A DNA stretch of 64,000 nucleotides from ZC4RG20 sp036381515 (lineage in GTDB: Bacteria > Pseudomonadota > Gammaproteobacteria > Steroidobacterales > Rariloculaceae), in the NCBI GenBank assembly GCA_036381515.1, contig DASVCR010000080.1:30992-94991 (forward strand), given 5' to 3'. Position numbers and translations under genes: made by a program. Under the pieces are notes generated by a model, which did no database searches, was not told the DNA's origin, and worked only from the letters and a program-made list of their open reading frames with translations. Below, in pieces: positions 18,105-26,680 of this stretch. The first letter of the stretch is position 1; each line of letters opens with the position of its first letter.

Positions 18105-21100
18105 TCAGCCTCCCAGGTCGAGGCGCAGCCCGAGCGTATAGCGGCGGCCGCGCAGATCCCCCGTCACGCCGAGCCCGGTTCCCGTCGAGAACCCGGAGTT
18201 GAACGGGCCGGTCAGGAGCTCCTCCGGGTCCCTGTCGAACAGGTTGTTGACGTTGAAGAAGAGGCTCAGGTTGCCGTTGCGCGTGTCGAAGGCGTAGCTG
18301 ATGCGCGCATCGACGAGCACTTCCGCGCTGATCTCGTTGTCGAACACGTCCCAGCGCGTGCTCGAGCCGTTGAAGTTCCAGTTCCGGTTGATCAGCATCG
18401 AGTCGGTGTAGCGCGTGTTCAGCGACACGCCCAGCGGGCCGCGGTTGTAGCTGCCGGAAAGCAACGCCGTCCACTCGGGCACGCCGAGCGCGCCCTGAAG
18501 CTCCGTCGTGACGCCGACGCTGTTCGTGTTGGAGCGCTCCTTGAGGTAGCTGCCCAGCAGGCGCAGGCCGACGAGCTCGCCGCCGCCGAACCAGTCGACG
18601 TTCCTGCGATAGCCGATCTCGAAATCGATGCCCACCGCCTTGACCGATTCCTGGTTGAAGTACGGCACGCCGACGAGCGAGATGTAATTGATGCTCGGAT
18701 TCTCGTCGCTCGGCTCGCCGCCGCGCGTGATGAACCGGCAGAGATCGACGTCGCCGTCCTGATAGCAGCCGCTGACGACCTGCGCCGCGGTGATCTGGTT
18801 GATGTTGTCCGTGACCTCCACCGAATACCAGTCCATCGAGACGCTGAGGCCCTGGGCCCATGCCGGCCGGTACACGTACCCGAAGGTCATCGTCTTCGCT
18901 TCCTCCGGCTTGATGTCCGGCGTGCCGTTCGAGAACGTCGTGATGCCGTACGAGACGGTGCCGGCCGGGTCGATCAGGTAGTCCGTCACGTTGCCGATGC
19001 CGCCGGTGCGGTCGAACTTCTCACCCATCGTCGCGGCGCGAACGTCCTGGGAGACCGTCGTGCGCAGCCTGATCTGATCGTTGATCGACCAGTCGAACCC
19101 GCCCTTCCAGGACCACACGTCTCCCGAGCCCGAGTACTTCGCCCAGCGCGCGGCGGCCGAGAAGTTCAGCTGGCGTACGAGGCGCTTGTTCGCGACGAGA
19201 GGCACGAGGAACTCGGTGAACGCCTCCCTGACGTCCTGCTCGCCGCGCGCGAACGGCACGTTCGAGAACTGGATCTCGACCGAGTTGCCCGACGCGGCGT
19301 TGCCGCCGGGCACGCCGCGGATGCCGAGCGCCGGATCGTTCGCCAGCACCGGGCGGTAGGTCGGGTCGGCGTCGACGTTGCCGCCCGGTCCGACCTCGAC
19401 GACCTGCACGAACGACTCCTCGCGATATCCGTAGCCGAGGCCCATCGTGATCGGGCCCGCACCCCAGCCGTCGGCGATCTCGCCGTCCGCCGACACCTCC
19501 CAGACGCTCTGCTCGATCTCGATCACGCGCTGCTTGTTCTCGCCGGAGATGTAGCTGTGCGGCAGCCGCTCGGTCGCGGACAGAAAGCCATTCGCGTGCA
19601 TCGGCACGCCCGGCTCGAAGCCGGTCACCCAATCGATCGCCTCCGGCGACGCCCTGCCCCGGCCGAAGAGATTCAGCGGCACGCAGTCCGGATAGAGGCC
19701 GGAGACGACGGTCACGTTACAGGCAGGCTGATTGGTCGCCGGATCGATGACCACGTCGGCGGCGAGGTAAATCCGGTCGAGCCGAATGCCGCCGCGCTGA
19801 ATCGCGTTCACGTCGGTCTCGCCCTTCTGGTAGTAGCCTCTCGCCTGCCATCCGTCGAAGAACCCGTTCCGGATCTCGTACTCGAATCCGCCTGTGAGCG
19901 ACGTGGTCTCGGTCGCCTGCGTCGTATAGGCGTCGAACGCGAGGTCTTCCGGCGCACCGATGCGGCTGAACTGCACGGACGGGATGTCGTTGTCCGTCAT
20001 CGCCTGCTGGATGCTCGGCGGCAGGAACGGATTGCCGCTGTAGATCGTGAACGCGCGGTCGAAGAACACGCCGGGCGGGTTCGGGAACAGGCCGCCGAGG
20101 TTCTTCTGCGTGTACTCGGCCTCGCCGCGCAGGATCTGCCCGTAGACGGTCAGGCTGTCGCCGAAATCGTGCTCAATATAGGCGAAGAGGTTCTCCCTGC
20201 CGGAATCCGGAGTGATCTCGTAGCCCGGTATGCCACTCTCGACGCCCGAGCCGCCGTTGACGGTCGAGCAGCCGTGGTCGTTGCAGAGGTCGCCGAGCAC
20301 GAACGGCGACGGGTTGCCGTTCGCGTCGAGGATCTGCGGGCCGCCGGCGGACTCGGGCAGATGGAAGATGCCGTCGAGCGAGTAGTTGCGGCTGTAGACC
20401 TTGCTCGCCGGCAGGTAGAACGGGTTGTCCGGCGACGTGCCGCGATTGACCGTGTCGGGGTTCTCGATCAGCGAGCGTGCCTGGTACCAGTCGTACTCGA
20501 GGATGTCGTAGCCCCAGACCGGATCCTGCTCGCTCCTCTCGGCCGACAGCAGCACGTGCGTGCGCTCGCCGACGGCGAACCCCGCGCCGAACGACACCTC
20601 GAAATTCGAGTTGTGCCCCTTCTCGTTCTCGCCCGCCTGCACGCTGCCCCGGATCCCCTCGTAATCGGTGTCCAGGATGAAGTTGACGACGCCGGCGACC
20701 GCGTCCGTGCCGTAGGCCGCGGTCGCGCCGCCCGTGACCGTCTCGACGGTCCTGATCACGTTCTCGGGAAAGAGGTTGATGTCGGGCCCGCCGAAAATCG
20801 TCGACTGGACGACGCGGCGGCCGTCGAGCAGCTGCAGCGTGCGCTTGCCCTGCAGCCCGCGAAGATTGAGCGTGCCGGCACCGGTCGTCGTGAAGAACCC
20901 GCCGGGATTCTGCGTCGTGTTCGACCCGTAGAACTGCGGCAGCTCGGCGAGCCCTTCGATCATCGTCGTCGGCGCGATGATGTCGATCTCCTCGCGCGTC
21001 ACGATCGTGACCGGATTGGGCATATCCATCCCGCTCGTGCGGATGCGCGACCCCGTGCTGATCACCTCTTCGAGCACCTCGCCCGAATCCTGAGCGTAGA

Positions 21101-21197
21101 CGGCGGTCCCCGTTCCGCCGAGAGCCAGCATGACGGCAACAGGCAGACGCGACTGCCGACAGGCTCGAATTGCAGTCGCTGCACGCTTCGTACTCAT
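18105..21197 (-). CDS. TonB-dependent outer-membrane receptor 2 (1030 aa)
   Basis: I place the start at ATG 21197, behind a strong GGGGAGGAT ribosome-binding site. The signal peptide ends near AVYAQD (36). The N-terminus continues with EEVISTGSRIR, the TonB-box-like start of large receptors. The plug (about 45-170) contains LNLRGLQGKRTLQLLDGRR and ETVTGGATAAYGTDAVAGV, where a GGATAAYG-type loop replaces the RGPQGTLFG of receptor 1. A long barrel of about 850 residues follows, ending YTLGLRLDLGG. This class of oversized receptors is frequent in Sphingomonads and Steroidobacter-like bacteria; substrate unknown. A good sigma-70 promoter is at 21403-21431. Confidence 0.93.
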   Translation of the reverse strand: MSTKRAATAIRACRQSRLPVAVMLALGGTGTAVYAQDSGEVLEEVISTGSRIRTSGMDMPNPVTIVTREEIDIIAPTTMIEGLAELPQFYGSNTTQNPGGFFTTTGAGTLNLRGLQGKRTLQLLDGRRVVQSTIFGGPDINLFPENVIRTVETVTGGATAAYGTDAVAGVVNFILDTDYEGIRGSVQAGENEKGHNSNFEVSFGAGFAVGERTHVLLSAERSEQDPVWGYDILEYDWYQARSLIENPDTVNRGTSPDNPFYLPASKVYSRNYSLDGIFHLPESAGGPQILDANGNPSPFVLGDLCNDHGCSTVNGGSGVESGIPGYEITPDSGRENLFAYIEHDFGDSLTVYGQILRGEAEYTQKNLGGLFPNPPGVFFDRAFTIYSGNPFLPPSIQQAMTDNDIPSVQFSRIGAPEDLAFDAYTTQATETTSLTGGFEYEIRNGFFDGWQARGYYQKGETDVNAIQRGGIRLDRIYLAADVVIDPATNQPACNVTVVSGLYPDCVPLNLFGRGRASPEAIDWVTGFEPGVPMHANGFLSATERLPHSYISGENKQRVIEIEQSVWEVSADGEIADGWGAGPITMGLGYGYREESFVQVVEVGPGGNVDADPTYRPVLANDPALGIRGVPGGNAASGNSVEIQFSNVPFARGEQDVREAFTEFLVPLVANKRLVRQLNFSAAARWAKYSGSGDVWSWKGGFDWSINDQIRLRTTVSQDVRAATMGEKFDRTGGIGNVTDYLIDPAGTVSYGITTFSNGTPDIKPEEAKTMTFGYVYRPAWAQGLSVSMDWYSVEVTDNINQITAAQVVSGCYQDGDVDLCRFITRGGEPSDENPSINYISLVGVPYFNQESVKAVGIDFEIGYRRNVDWFGGGELVGLRLLGSYLKERSNTNSVGVTTELQGALGVPEWTALLSGSYNRGPLGVSLNTRYTDSMLINRNWNFNGSSTRWDVFDNEISAEVLVDARISYAFDTRNGNLSLFFNVNNLFDRDPEELLTGPFNSGFSTGTGLGVTGDLRGRRYTLGLRLDLGG

Positions 21198-21574
21198 TGA
21201 TCCTCCCCGGATTTTTGCTTGCTTGACGGGCTGGCGAAGGGTCGGCCGCACCGCGGATTCGTCTTTCTGCCCGGGCGCCGCGACGGCTGGCGGCCGCGAG
21301 CCCCCTCATCGGATCGCGAGGTCAGGCACGAATCGGCTGTCCCGAGCCCAAGTCGCAGCCCGGGACAGCCGTCGCAGCGTCGGGGGAGACGAAAGCGTAA
21401 TCAGAATACTGATTCGGGTTTCTTTCGTCAAGATTGTCCTCGATTCGGTACTACGTCGAATGCCAGACGTTCGACGATGCGTCGATGGTCGTGTGAAGTC
21501 GAGAGCCGCACGCTTGCGGCAGCGGCCGGGGCACGACGACCGGCCGGGGGCCCGCGCGTTCTAACGAGATCGGA
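21198..21574. other. Leader and promoter region of receptor 2
   Basis: This 377-bp gap lies between receptor 2 and the SGNH hydrolase gene. It holds the receptor's ribosome-binding site, a ~190-nt untranslated leader and the promoter at 21403-21431. I see no riboswitch-like conserved fold, though GGGACAGCCGTCGC copies at 21345-21380 could pair. No small gene is visible. Confidence 0.5.
21403..21431 (-). promoter_or_regulatory. Sigma-70 promoter for TonB receptor 2
   Basis: On the minus strand TTGACG (21431-21426) is separated by exactly 17 bases from TATTCT (21408-21403). Both boxes lie in a local AT-rich patch, which is rare in this window. Transcription would begin near 21396, leaving a leader of about 200 nt before ATG 21197. 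Confidence 0.65.
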
Positions 21575-22207
21575 TCAACGGCGCGCGAGAAGCCCCGCGC
21601 GCTCGAGCTCCTCCGCGATCCTCGCGGCGAGCACCCGATAGCCTTCCGCGTTCGGGTGAATGGGATCGGAGCGCAGCGCGACGTCGGACAGCACGCCGGC
21701 GAACACGTCCTCGATCAGCAGCACGCCCTCTTCGGCGGCGAGCTCGGCGTAGATCGGGGAATCGGACAGCCTGCCGGTCACCGCGCCGAGCACGGAGAGC
21801 TGCGGCACGCTGACGAGCACCGGCAGCACGCCCGCGTCGCGTGCGGACCTCACGATCGTGCGCAGGTCTTCCTTCACGTCGGCGGCGCTGCGCCGCTGCA
21901 GGAAATCGTTGCCGCCGAGCTCGATGATCGCGATCGCCGCGCCGGTGTCGGCGATCGCGTCGGCGATTCTCTCGGTCGCCTCGCGCGCGGTGTCTCCGGG
22001 GACGCCGGCGTTGCGCACGTGCCAGCCCGTCAGCTCCGCGAGCCGGGACGGGTAGTCCTCGCCCTGCCTCGCGCCGGTCCCGTACGTGACGCTGTCGCCG
22101 AACGCGAGCACGACGGTGCCGGCGGGAAGCGGCTCGAACATGAGCGAATCGCCGCATGCGGAGAGCGCCGCGAGGAGCACGGCACCGACGTACCGGTAAA
22201 GACGCAT
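21575..22207 (-). CDS. SGNH-family esterase/lysophospholipase-like lipoprotein (210 aa)
   Basis: Resembles TesA-type arylesterases. A lipoprotein signal ends at LSACG (Cys18). Block I is AFGDSVTYG with nucleophile Ser39, block II contributes the Gly of NAGVPGDT, block III is ELGGNDFLQ near 102, and block V is SDPIHPN near 180 with Asp and His of the triad. It hydrolyses thioesters or short acyl esters in the periplasm or at the outer membrane. I chose ATG 22207 rather than the in-frame ATG 22240 because the lipobox follows at the right distance and a TATAGT box (22220-22215) lies directly upstream, which would make the message nearly leaderless. Confidence 0.88.
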   Translation of the reverse strand: MRLYRYVGAVLLAALSACGDSLMFEPLPAGTVVLAFGDSVTYGTGARQGEDYPSRLAELTGWHVRNAGVPGDTAREATERIADAIADTGAAIAIIELGGNDFLQRRSAADVKEDLRTIVRSARDAGVLPVLVSVPQLSVLGAVTGRLSDSPIYAELAAEEGVLLIEDVFAGVLSDVALRSDPIHPNAEGYRVLAARIAEELERAGLLARR

Positions 22208-22318
22208 GCCGGCCACTATACCCGATGCGCCAAGGCCCATCGTGACGCTATTTCCCGGTTCGTGAAATCAGGCATTATTGGCTCACGTTGCAACGATCGA
22301 TCACGGGGGAGAGCGGCA

Positions 22319-22720
22319 ATGGAACGTGCCATATCGGTTCTTCTCGCGGCTGCGAGCCTGCTCGCCGCGGCCGCGGCCCACGCGCACCACGCATTCGCGA
22401 CGGAGTTTTCCGTCGATCATCCGGTCTCGCTGCAAGGCAAGGTCACGAAGGTCGAGCTGATCAACCCGCACTCGTGGATTCACCTCGAGGTCGTCGGCGA
22501 GGACGGCCGGACGGTCACGTGGATGATCGAGGGCGGAAGCCCCAATGCGCTCGTGCGGCGCGGGATCACGAAGGCGTCGATCCCGATCGGCTCGGAGCTG
22601 ACCGTCACCGGCTATCAGGCGCGCGACGGCTCCTATCGCGCCGTCGGCCGCAACATCACGTTCGCCGACGGACGCGCGCTCTTCTTCGAGGGCACCCCGG
22701 TGCCCGAGGGCAACGAGTGA
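22319..22720 (+). CDS. DUF6152 secreted small beta protein (133 aa)
   Basis: The signal peptide ends around AAAHA (22) and the mature protein begins with HHAFATEF, the His-rich start usual for DUF6152. Two hallmark stretches follow: LQGKVTKVELINPHSWIHLEV and GRTVTWMIEGGSPNALVRRG, then a strand set GSELTVTGYQARDGS. The fold should be a small OB-like beta barrel. The leading histidines could bind metal, but this is an inference. The function is unknown. Its stop overlaps the next start (ATGA at 22720), so the three genes 22319-24494 form an operon. A GGGGGAGAG ribosome-binding site precedes ATG 22319. A paralogue lies at 38301-38705. Confidence 0.82.
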   Translation: MERAISVLLAAASLLAAAAAHAHHAFATEFSVDHPVSLQGKVTKVELINPHSWIHLEVVGEDGRTVTWMIEGGSPNALVRRGITKASIPIGSELTVTGYQARDGSYRAVGRNITFADGRALFFEGTPVPEGNE

Positions 22721-23535
22721 TGATCGGGCGCATCCTCTGCGCGCTCGTCGCGTGCGCCGCGACGAGCGCGGGCGCGCAGGGGCTGCTGACCGAGATCCCC
22801 CGCGCCGCGGACGGCCGACCGGACCTGAGCGGCGTGTGGCAGGCGCTCGGCACGGCGCACTGGAACCTCGAGCCGCACGTCTCGGACTACCCGGTGCTGC
22901 TCGAGCTCGGCGCTCAGTTCGCCGTGCCGCCGGGACAAGGCGTCGTCGAGGGCGGAAAGATCCCGTATTTGCCCGAAGCGCTCGCCGAGCGCGACCGGCG
23001 CTACGCGAACCGTCTCGCCGAGGATCCCGAGGGCAAGTGCTATCTCGGCGGCGTGCCCCGCTCGACGTACATGCCGTATCCGTTCCAGATCTTCCAGAAC
23101 GAGCGCGACGTCGTGATCGTCTACCAGTTCGCGACCGGCTTCAGGCGGATCTTCGTCGACGGCCACGACGAGGCGCCGCTCGACAGCTGGATGGGCTGGT
23201 CGAACGGGCACTGGGAGGGCGACACGTTCGTCGTCGAGGTGACCGGGCTGAACGGCCTGACGTGGCTCGACCGTGCCGGCAACTATGCGAGCGAGAACGC
23301 GCGCGTGATCGAGCGCTACACGCCGCTCGGCCCGAATCACCTGCAATACGAAGCGACGATCGAGGATCCGACGGTGTTCTCGCGGCCGTGGACGATCCGC
23401 TTGCCGCTCTACCGGATCATCGACGAGGACTTCCGGATGCTCGAGTTCAAGTGCGAGCCCTTCGCGGAAGAGAAGATATACGGACACCTGCGCAAGCCCG
23501 GAACGGAACCTCCTCGAGGAGCATCGAGCCGATGA
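22720..23535 (+). CDS. Secreted WEGDT-motif protein of unknown function, copy 1 (271 aa)
   Basis: A signal peptide ends near SAGAQG (20). The core pattern recurs in five proteins of this window. It runs GRPDLSGVW near the N-terminus, then CYLGGVPRS, YPFQIFQNERDVVIVYQF, a DGHDEAP turn, MGWSNGHWEGDTFVVEV at about 165-180, and ends with a Cys-containing EFKCEPF. Such proteins are widespread in marine and soil Proteobacteria and Acidobacteria and usually lack any annotation. The many beta strands and paired cysteines suggest a propeller or lipocalin-like secreted fold. It is translationally coupled to both neighbours through ATGA overlaps. No catalytic motif is recognisable. Confidence 0.78.
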   Translation: MIGRILCALVACAATSAGAQGLLTEIPRAADGRPDLSGVWQALGTAHWNLEPHVSDYPVLLELGAQFAVPPGQGVVEGGKIPYLPEALAERDRRYANRLAEDPEGKCYLGGVPRSTYMPYPFQIFQNERDVVIVYQFATGFRRIFVDGHDEAPLDSWMGWSNGHWEGDTFVVEVTGLNGLTWLDRAGNYASENARVIERYTPLGPNHLQYEATIEDPTVFSRPWTIRLPLYRIIDEDFRMLEFKCEPFAEEKIYGHLRKPGTEPPRGASSR

Positions 23536-24494
23536 AACACGTAACGTATTCGATGATCGCGGCCGGCGTCGCCTCGTCGCTCACCGTGTGCGCCGGCGCC
23601 GCGGCCGAGGACCACCCGCGGACCGCCTGGGGCGAGCCCGACATCACGGGCGTCTACAGCGAGTTCACGACCGCGCCGCTCGAGCGCGATCCGTCGCTCG
23701 GCGACAAGGAGTTCTTCACGCAGGAAGAGTACGAAGAGTTCGTGCAGTCGAGGCTCTCGCAACGGTTCGCGGCCGACGATACGGAGCCCGGCACGCAGGA
23801 GGACGTGCATTACAGCATGGAGCTGTTCTCGCTCAGCGAGTACGAAGGCGTCATGTCGCCGAACTTGAGGACGTCGATCGTGACGCAGCCCGCGAACGGG
23901 CGCATCCCGCCGCTCCTGCCCGAGGCACAGGCGCGGGCCGACGCGCGCGCGGCGGCGCGCCGCGGACATGAATACGACGGTCCCGAGTTCCGCTCGCTGA
24001 CGGAGCGCTGCATCGTCTGGCCGAGCACGCTGCCGCCGATCCTGCCGCGGGGCTACAACAGCAACCTGCAGATCTTCCAGAGCCCCGGCTACGTCGTGAT
24101 CCAGGGCGAGATGGGCGACCCGCGCGTCATCCCGACGGACGGCCGCCCTCTGCCCGACGACCTCCTCCCGCAGTGGAACGGCACGTCGGTCGGGCGGTGG
24201 GAAGGCGAGACGCTCGTCATCGAGACGGCGGGATTCCATCCGGAAACCGCATGGCGGAACGCGAGCGAGCACATGCGCGTGACCGAGCGGATCACGCGCG
24301 TCGACGAGGACACGCTCGAGTACGCGTTCACGGTCGTCGATCCGCACACGTGGGCCGAGCCGTGGGGCGGCGTCTATCCGTTGACGAAGATGGACACCGT
24401 GCTGTTCGAGTACGCGTGCACCGAAGGCAACTACGGGATGGCGAACATCCTGTCCGGCGCGCGCGCGGCGGAGAAGGAAGCGGCGGCGCAGTAA
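23532..24494 (+). CDS. Secreted WEGDT-motif protein of unknown function, copy 2 (320 aa)
   Basis: The signal peptide ends at AAAEDH (26). The N-terminal half (30-150) is specific to this copy and rich in charged helices (QEEYEEFVQSRLSQRF). The family core follows: CIVWPSTLPPILP, NLQIFQSPGYVVIQGEM, IPTDGRPL, NGTSVGRWEGETLVIET, and a closing LFEYACTEGNYGM. The IPTDGRPL piece is shared with the copy at 39374. It starts inside the last codons of copy 1 (ATGA overlap), completing the DUF6152-WEGDT-WEGDT operon. Role unknown; export to the periplasm or surface is likely. Confidence 0.78.
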   Translation: MKHVTYSMIAAGVASSLTVCAGAAAEDHPRTAWGEPDITGVYSEFTTAPLERDPSLGDKEFFTQEEYEEFVQSRLSQRFAADDTEPGTQEDVHYSMELFSLSEYEGVMSPNLRTSIVTQPANGRIPPLLPEAQARADARAAARRGHEYDGPEFRSLTERCIVWPSTLPPILPRGYNSNLQIFQSPGYVVIQGEMGDPRVIPTDGRPLPDDLLPQWNGTSVGRWEGETLVIETAGFHPETAWRNASEHMRVTERITRVDEDTLEYAFTVVDPHTWAEPWGGVYPLTKMDTVLFEYACTEGNYGMANILSGARAAEKEAAAQ

Positions 24495-24587
24495 GCGGCC
24501 CCGTCGTCGCTCGACGGCCGCTCGTCGCGTCGCGCGGCGAGCGGTGTGCCTTCCGTCGTCGCTACACGGTCACGCGCGGCCGCCGAC

Positions 24588-25340
24588 TCACCCGTTGCCC
24601 GCCGCCGCCGTCCCGTCGGCCTCGTCGACACGGACGCGCAACGCGAGCCGTCCCGCGTTGCCGAGCGAGACGAGATGCGCGTAGATACAGCCCAGATAGC
24701 CCGAGCGATGCAGCTCGCCGATCACGCCGTCGTCGAGCGCTTTCAACTTGTTCTCGTCGACGACCCGGAAGTCGCGCATCGCGTACGTCCTGCCGGCCGC
24801 GTCCCTCACCTGCATGCTCTGCACGGTCAGCAGATCGAGCTGCTTCAGACGCTCGACGAACCGCCGCGTGCGCTCGGTCTCGGTCAACGCCTCCTGAAGG
24901 AAACCGACGACCCTGCCGACGAGCTCGCTCTCCTTGCCCTCCTGATCGAAGAGGGGCGTGCCTTCCGTCTCCGACAGCCCGTCGAAGCTCTCGTCGATGC
25001 AGACCGCGTAATCGGTCGACTGGGGAGTCGCGCGGGACAGGATGAACGGATAACGTCGAACGAACATCGGCACATAGGTGCCTTGGGCCCATCGGCCGTC
25101 GGCGCCGATGAACAGGTTCTCGTCGGGCCGAAGCCCGAGGACCGCGATCGGAACGGGATTCTCGTCTCCCGTGAACACGATCGGATAGTCCCTCCCGGCC
25201 TCGTAGAGCTCGATCGCCGCGAGCGGCACGAAGTGGGTCTTCGCCGCGAACTCGACGCGACCCTCCATCCGAAGCCTCAGGTTCCGGTGGCGCTCACGGT
25301 CGAGCGGGACGACGTTCTTATAGAAGGATGGGCCGGACAT
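24588..25340 (-). CDS. SapC-family protein (250 aa)
   Basis: Matches the SapC family by its start (FYKNVVPLDRERHRNLRL), the central HFVPLAAIELYEAGRDYPIVF, GLRPDENLFIGADGRW and the terminal ECG-less segment KLNKAL-like KLKALDDGVIGELHRSGYL. There is no signal peptide or membrane helix, so it is cytoplasmic. SapC was named for a Campylobacter surface-layer locus, but in Proteobacteria it usually accompanies TonB receptors and tryptophan halogenases or carbohydrate-uptake genes; the activity is unknown. Here it is divergent from the PhyH gene and has no receptor directly next to it, though three are in the window. Confidence 0.88.
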   Translation of the reverse strand: MSGPSFYKNVVPLDRERHRNLRLRMEGRVEFAAKTHFVPLAAIELYEAGRDYPIVFTGDENPVPIAVLGLRPDENLFIGADGRWAQGTYVPMFVRRYPFILSRATPQSTDYAVCIDESFDGLSETEGTPLFDQEGKESELVGRVVGFLQEALTETERTRRFVERLKQLDLLTVQSMQVRDAAGRTYAMRDFRVVDENKLKALDDGVIGELHRSGYLGCIYAHLVSLGNAGRLALRVRVDEADGTAAAGNG

Positions 25341-25509
25341 CGCGGTGCTCTCGATCGCAAAGACTGATGGACCGCTATGCTACCACTTCGCGATACGCCC
25401 TTTTCGCGACAAATCAGCACAACAATCCATACAGATTCCGCCGGCGGGCCGATGTAGCGTATCCGCCGGCCCGAGTGGCCGCTCGAGCCCGAGGTCGGTG
25501 CCGCCCCGC

Positions 25510-26328
25510 ATGCGCCCAGTATCGCCCGACGAGTTTGCCTCGCCCCGCCTGACGAGCAGCCAGGTCGACGCGTTCATCGAATGCGGCTACGTGAAGATCG
25601 AGGGCGCGTTCCCGCGAAGCCTGGCCGACGATGCACGCGCGATGCTGTGGCGCGACACCGGTTGCGATCCGGATGATCCGTCGACGTGGGACAAGCCGGT
25701 CGTCCGGCTCGGTTACTACTCGCAGACCCCGTTCATCCAGGCCGCGAACACGCGCGCGCTGCACCTCGCGTTCGATCGGCTCGTCGGAGCAGGCCGATGG
25801 ATTCCGCGGGGCGACCTCGGCACGTTTCCCGTCCGATTCCCGTCCGACGTCGAGCCGGACGATACCGGCTGGCACGTCGACCCGAGCTTCGGATCTGCGC
25901 ACGAGAACTTTCTTTCGTGGCGCGTCAACGTGACGTCGCGGGGGAGAGCGCTGCTGATGCTGTTCCTCTTTTCCGACGTCGGCGTCGACGACGCGCCGAC
26001 GCGGCTCCGGATCGGGTCCCACGTCGACGTCGCGCGGCGGCTGGCGTCGGCCGGCGAGCAGGGCCTGCCGCTTCGGGAGCTCGCCGCGAACGGCTTCGCC
26101 GAGAGCGGCGAGCGGCCGGAGGCGCTCGCGACGGGCGAGGCGGGGACGGTCTATCTGTGCCATCCGTTCCTCGTCCATGCCGCCCAGCGGCACCGCGGCA
26201 CGCGCCCGCGCTTCATCGCGCAGCCTCCGCTGCTCCCGACGGCCGAGCTCGCGCTGAATCGGTCGGACGGCCGTTACTCGCCCGTCGAGCTCGCGATCCG
26301 GCGCGCCCTCGACATGCCGGGTAGCTGA
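25510..26328 (+). CDS. Phytanoyl-CoA dioxygenase (PhyH)-family Fe(II)/2-oxoglutarate enzyme (272 aa)
   Basis: Predicted non-haem iron oxygenase that hydroxylates a substrate using O2 and 2-oxoglutarate. The iron triad begins with WHVD (His122, Asp124); the distal histidine is His218 or His223 in CHPFLVHAAQRH, and an Arg a few residues on could hold 2-oxoglutarate. The N-terminal VDAFIECGYVKIEGAFP is typical of the family. I start at ATG 25510; the frame is open to 25345, but the extra residues look unlike protein. The substrate is unknown, and PhyH proteins in bacteria act on lipids, halogenated metabolites or quorum signals. Divergent from sapC. Confidence 0.85.
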   Translation: MRPVSPDEFASPRLTSSQVDAFIECGYVKIEGAFPRSLADDARAMLWRDTGCDPDDPSTWDKPVVRLGYYSQTPFIQAANTRALHLAFDRLVGAGRWIPRGDLGTFPVRFPSDVEPDDTGWHVDPSFGSAHENFLSWRVNVTSRGRALLMLFLFSDVGVDDAPTRLRIGSHVDVARRLASAGEQGLPLRELAANGFAESGERPEALATGEAGTVYLCHPFLVHAAQRHRGTRPRFIAQPPLLPTAELALNRSDGRYSPVELAIRRALDMPGS

Positions 26329-26370
26329 GTTCCAGCCTGCCGCTGGACCCGGCCTGCCCTAACGAGCCGA

Positions 26371-26482
26371 CCCCGAACGCAGCCTGCCCGGAACGCAACC
26401 TGCCCCGAACGCAGCCTCCCCCGAACGCAACCTGCCTGAAACGCAACCTGCCCGGAACGCAGCCTCCCCCGAACGCAGCCTA
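26371..26482. repeat. Seven tandem 16-bp repeats
   Basis: Seven contiguous 16-base units fill exactly 112 bp. The consensus is CCCCGAACGCARCCTS, with variation mainly at positions 3-5, 12 and 16. A degraded unit precedes them at 26353-26370. There are no spacers, so this is a minisatellite, not a CRISPR. It lies between the PhyH stop and the esterase leader. Confidence 0.95.
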
Positions 26483-26680
26483 CGTTACCTCGTCCCGTCG
26501 CTAACGGCGGGCCCGACGTTGGCCCCCGACGCCGACGCGGACCCGACGTTACCCGAGCCCGGCGCTGACCGCGGCGCTCACGCCGGAACCGCACGGCTCC
26601 CCGAGATCCATTATGATCTCCGGGACCGCCTGGCCTCGGGGGAGGATCGGGCTACGGGACTTCTGCGAGGAGACAACAAC

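Noticed and set aside
26371..26482. CRISPR array
   Set aside because: Units are contiguous, only 16 bp, with no spacers and no cas genes nearby.
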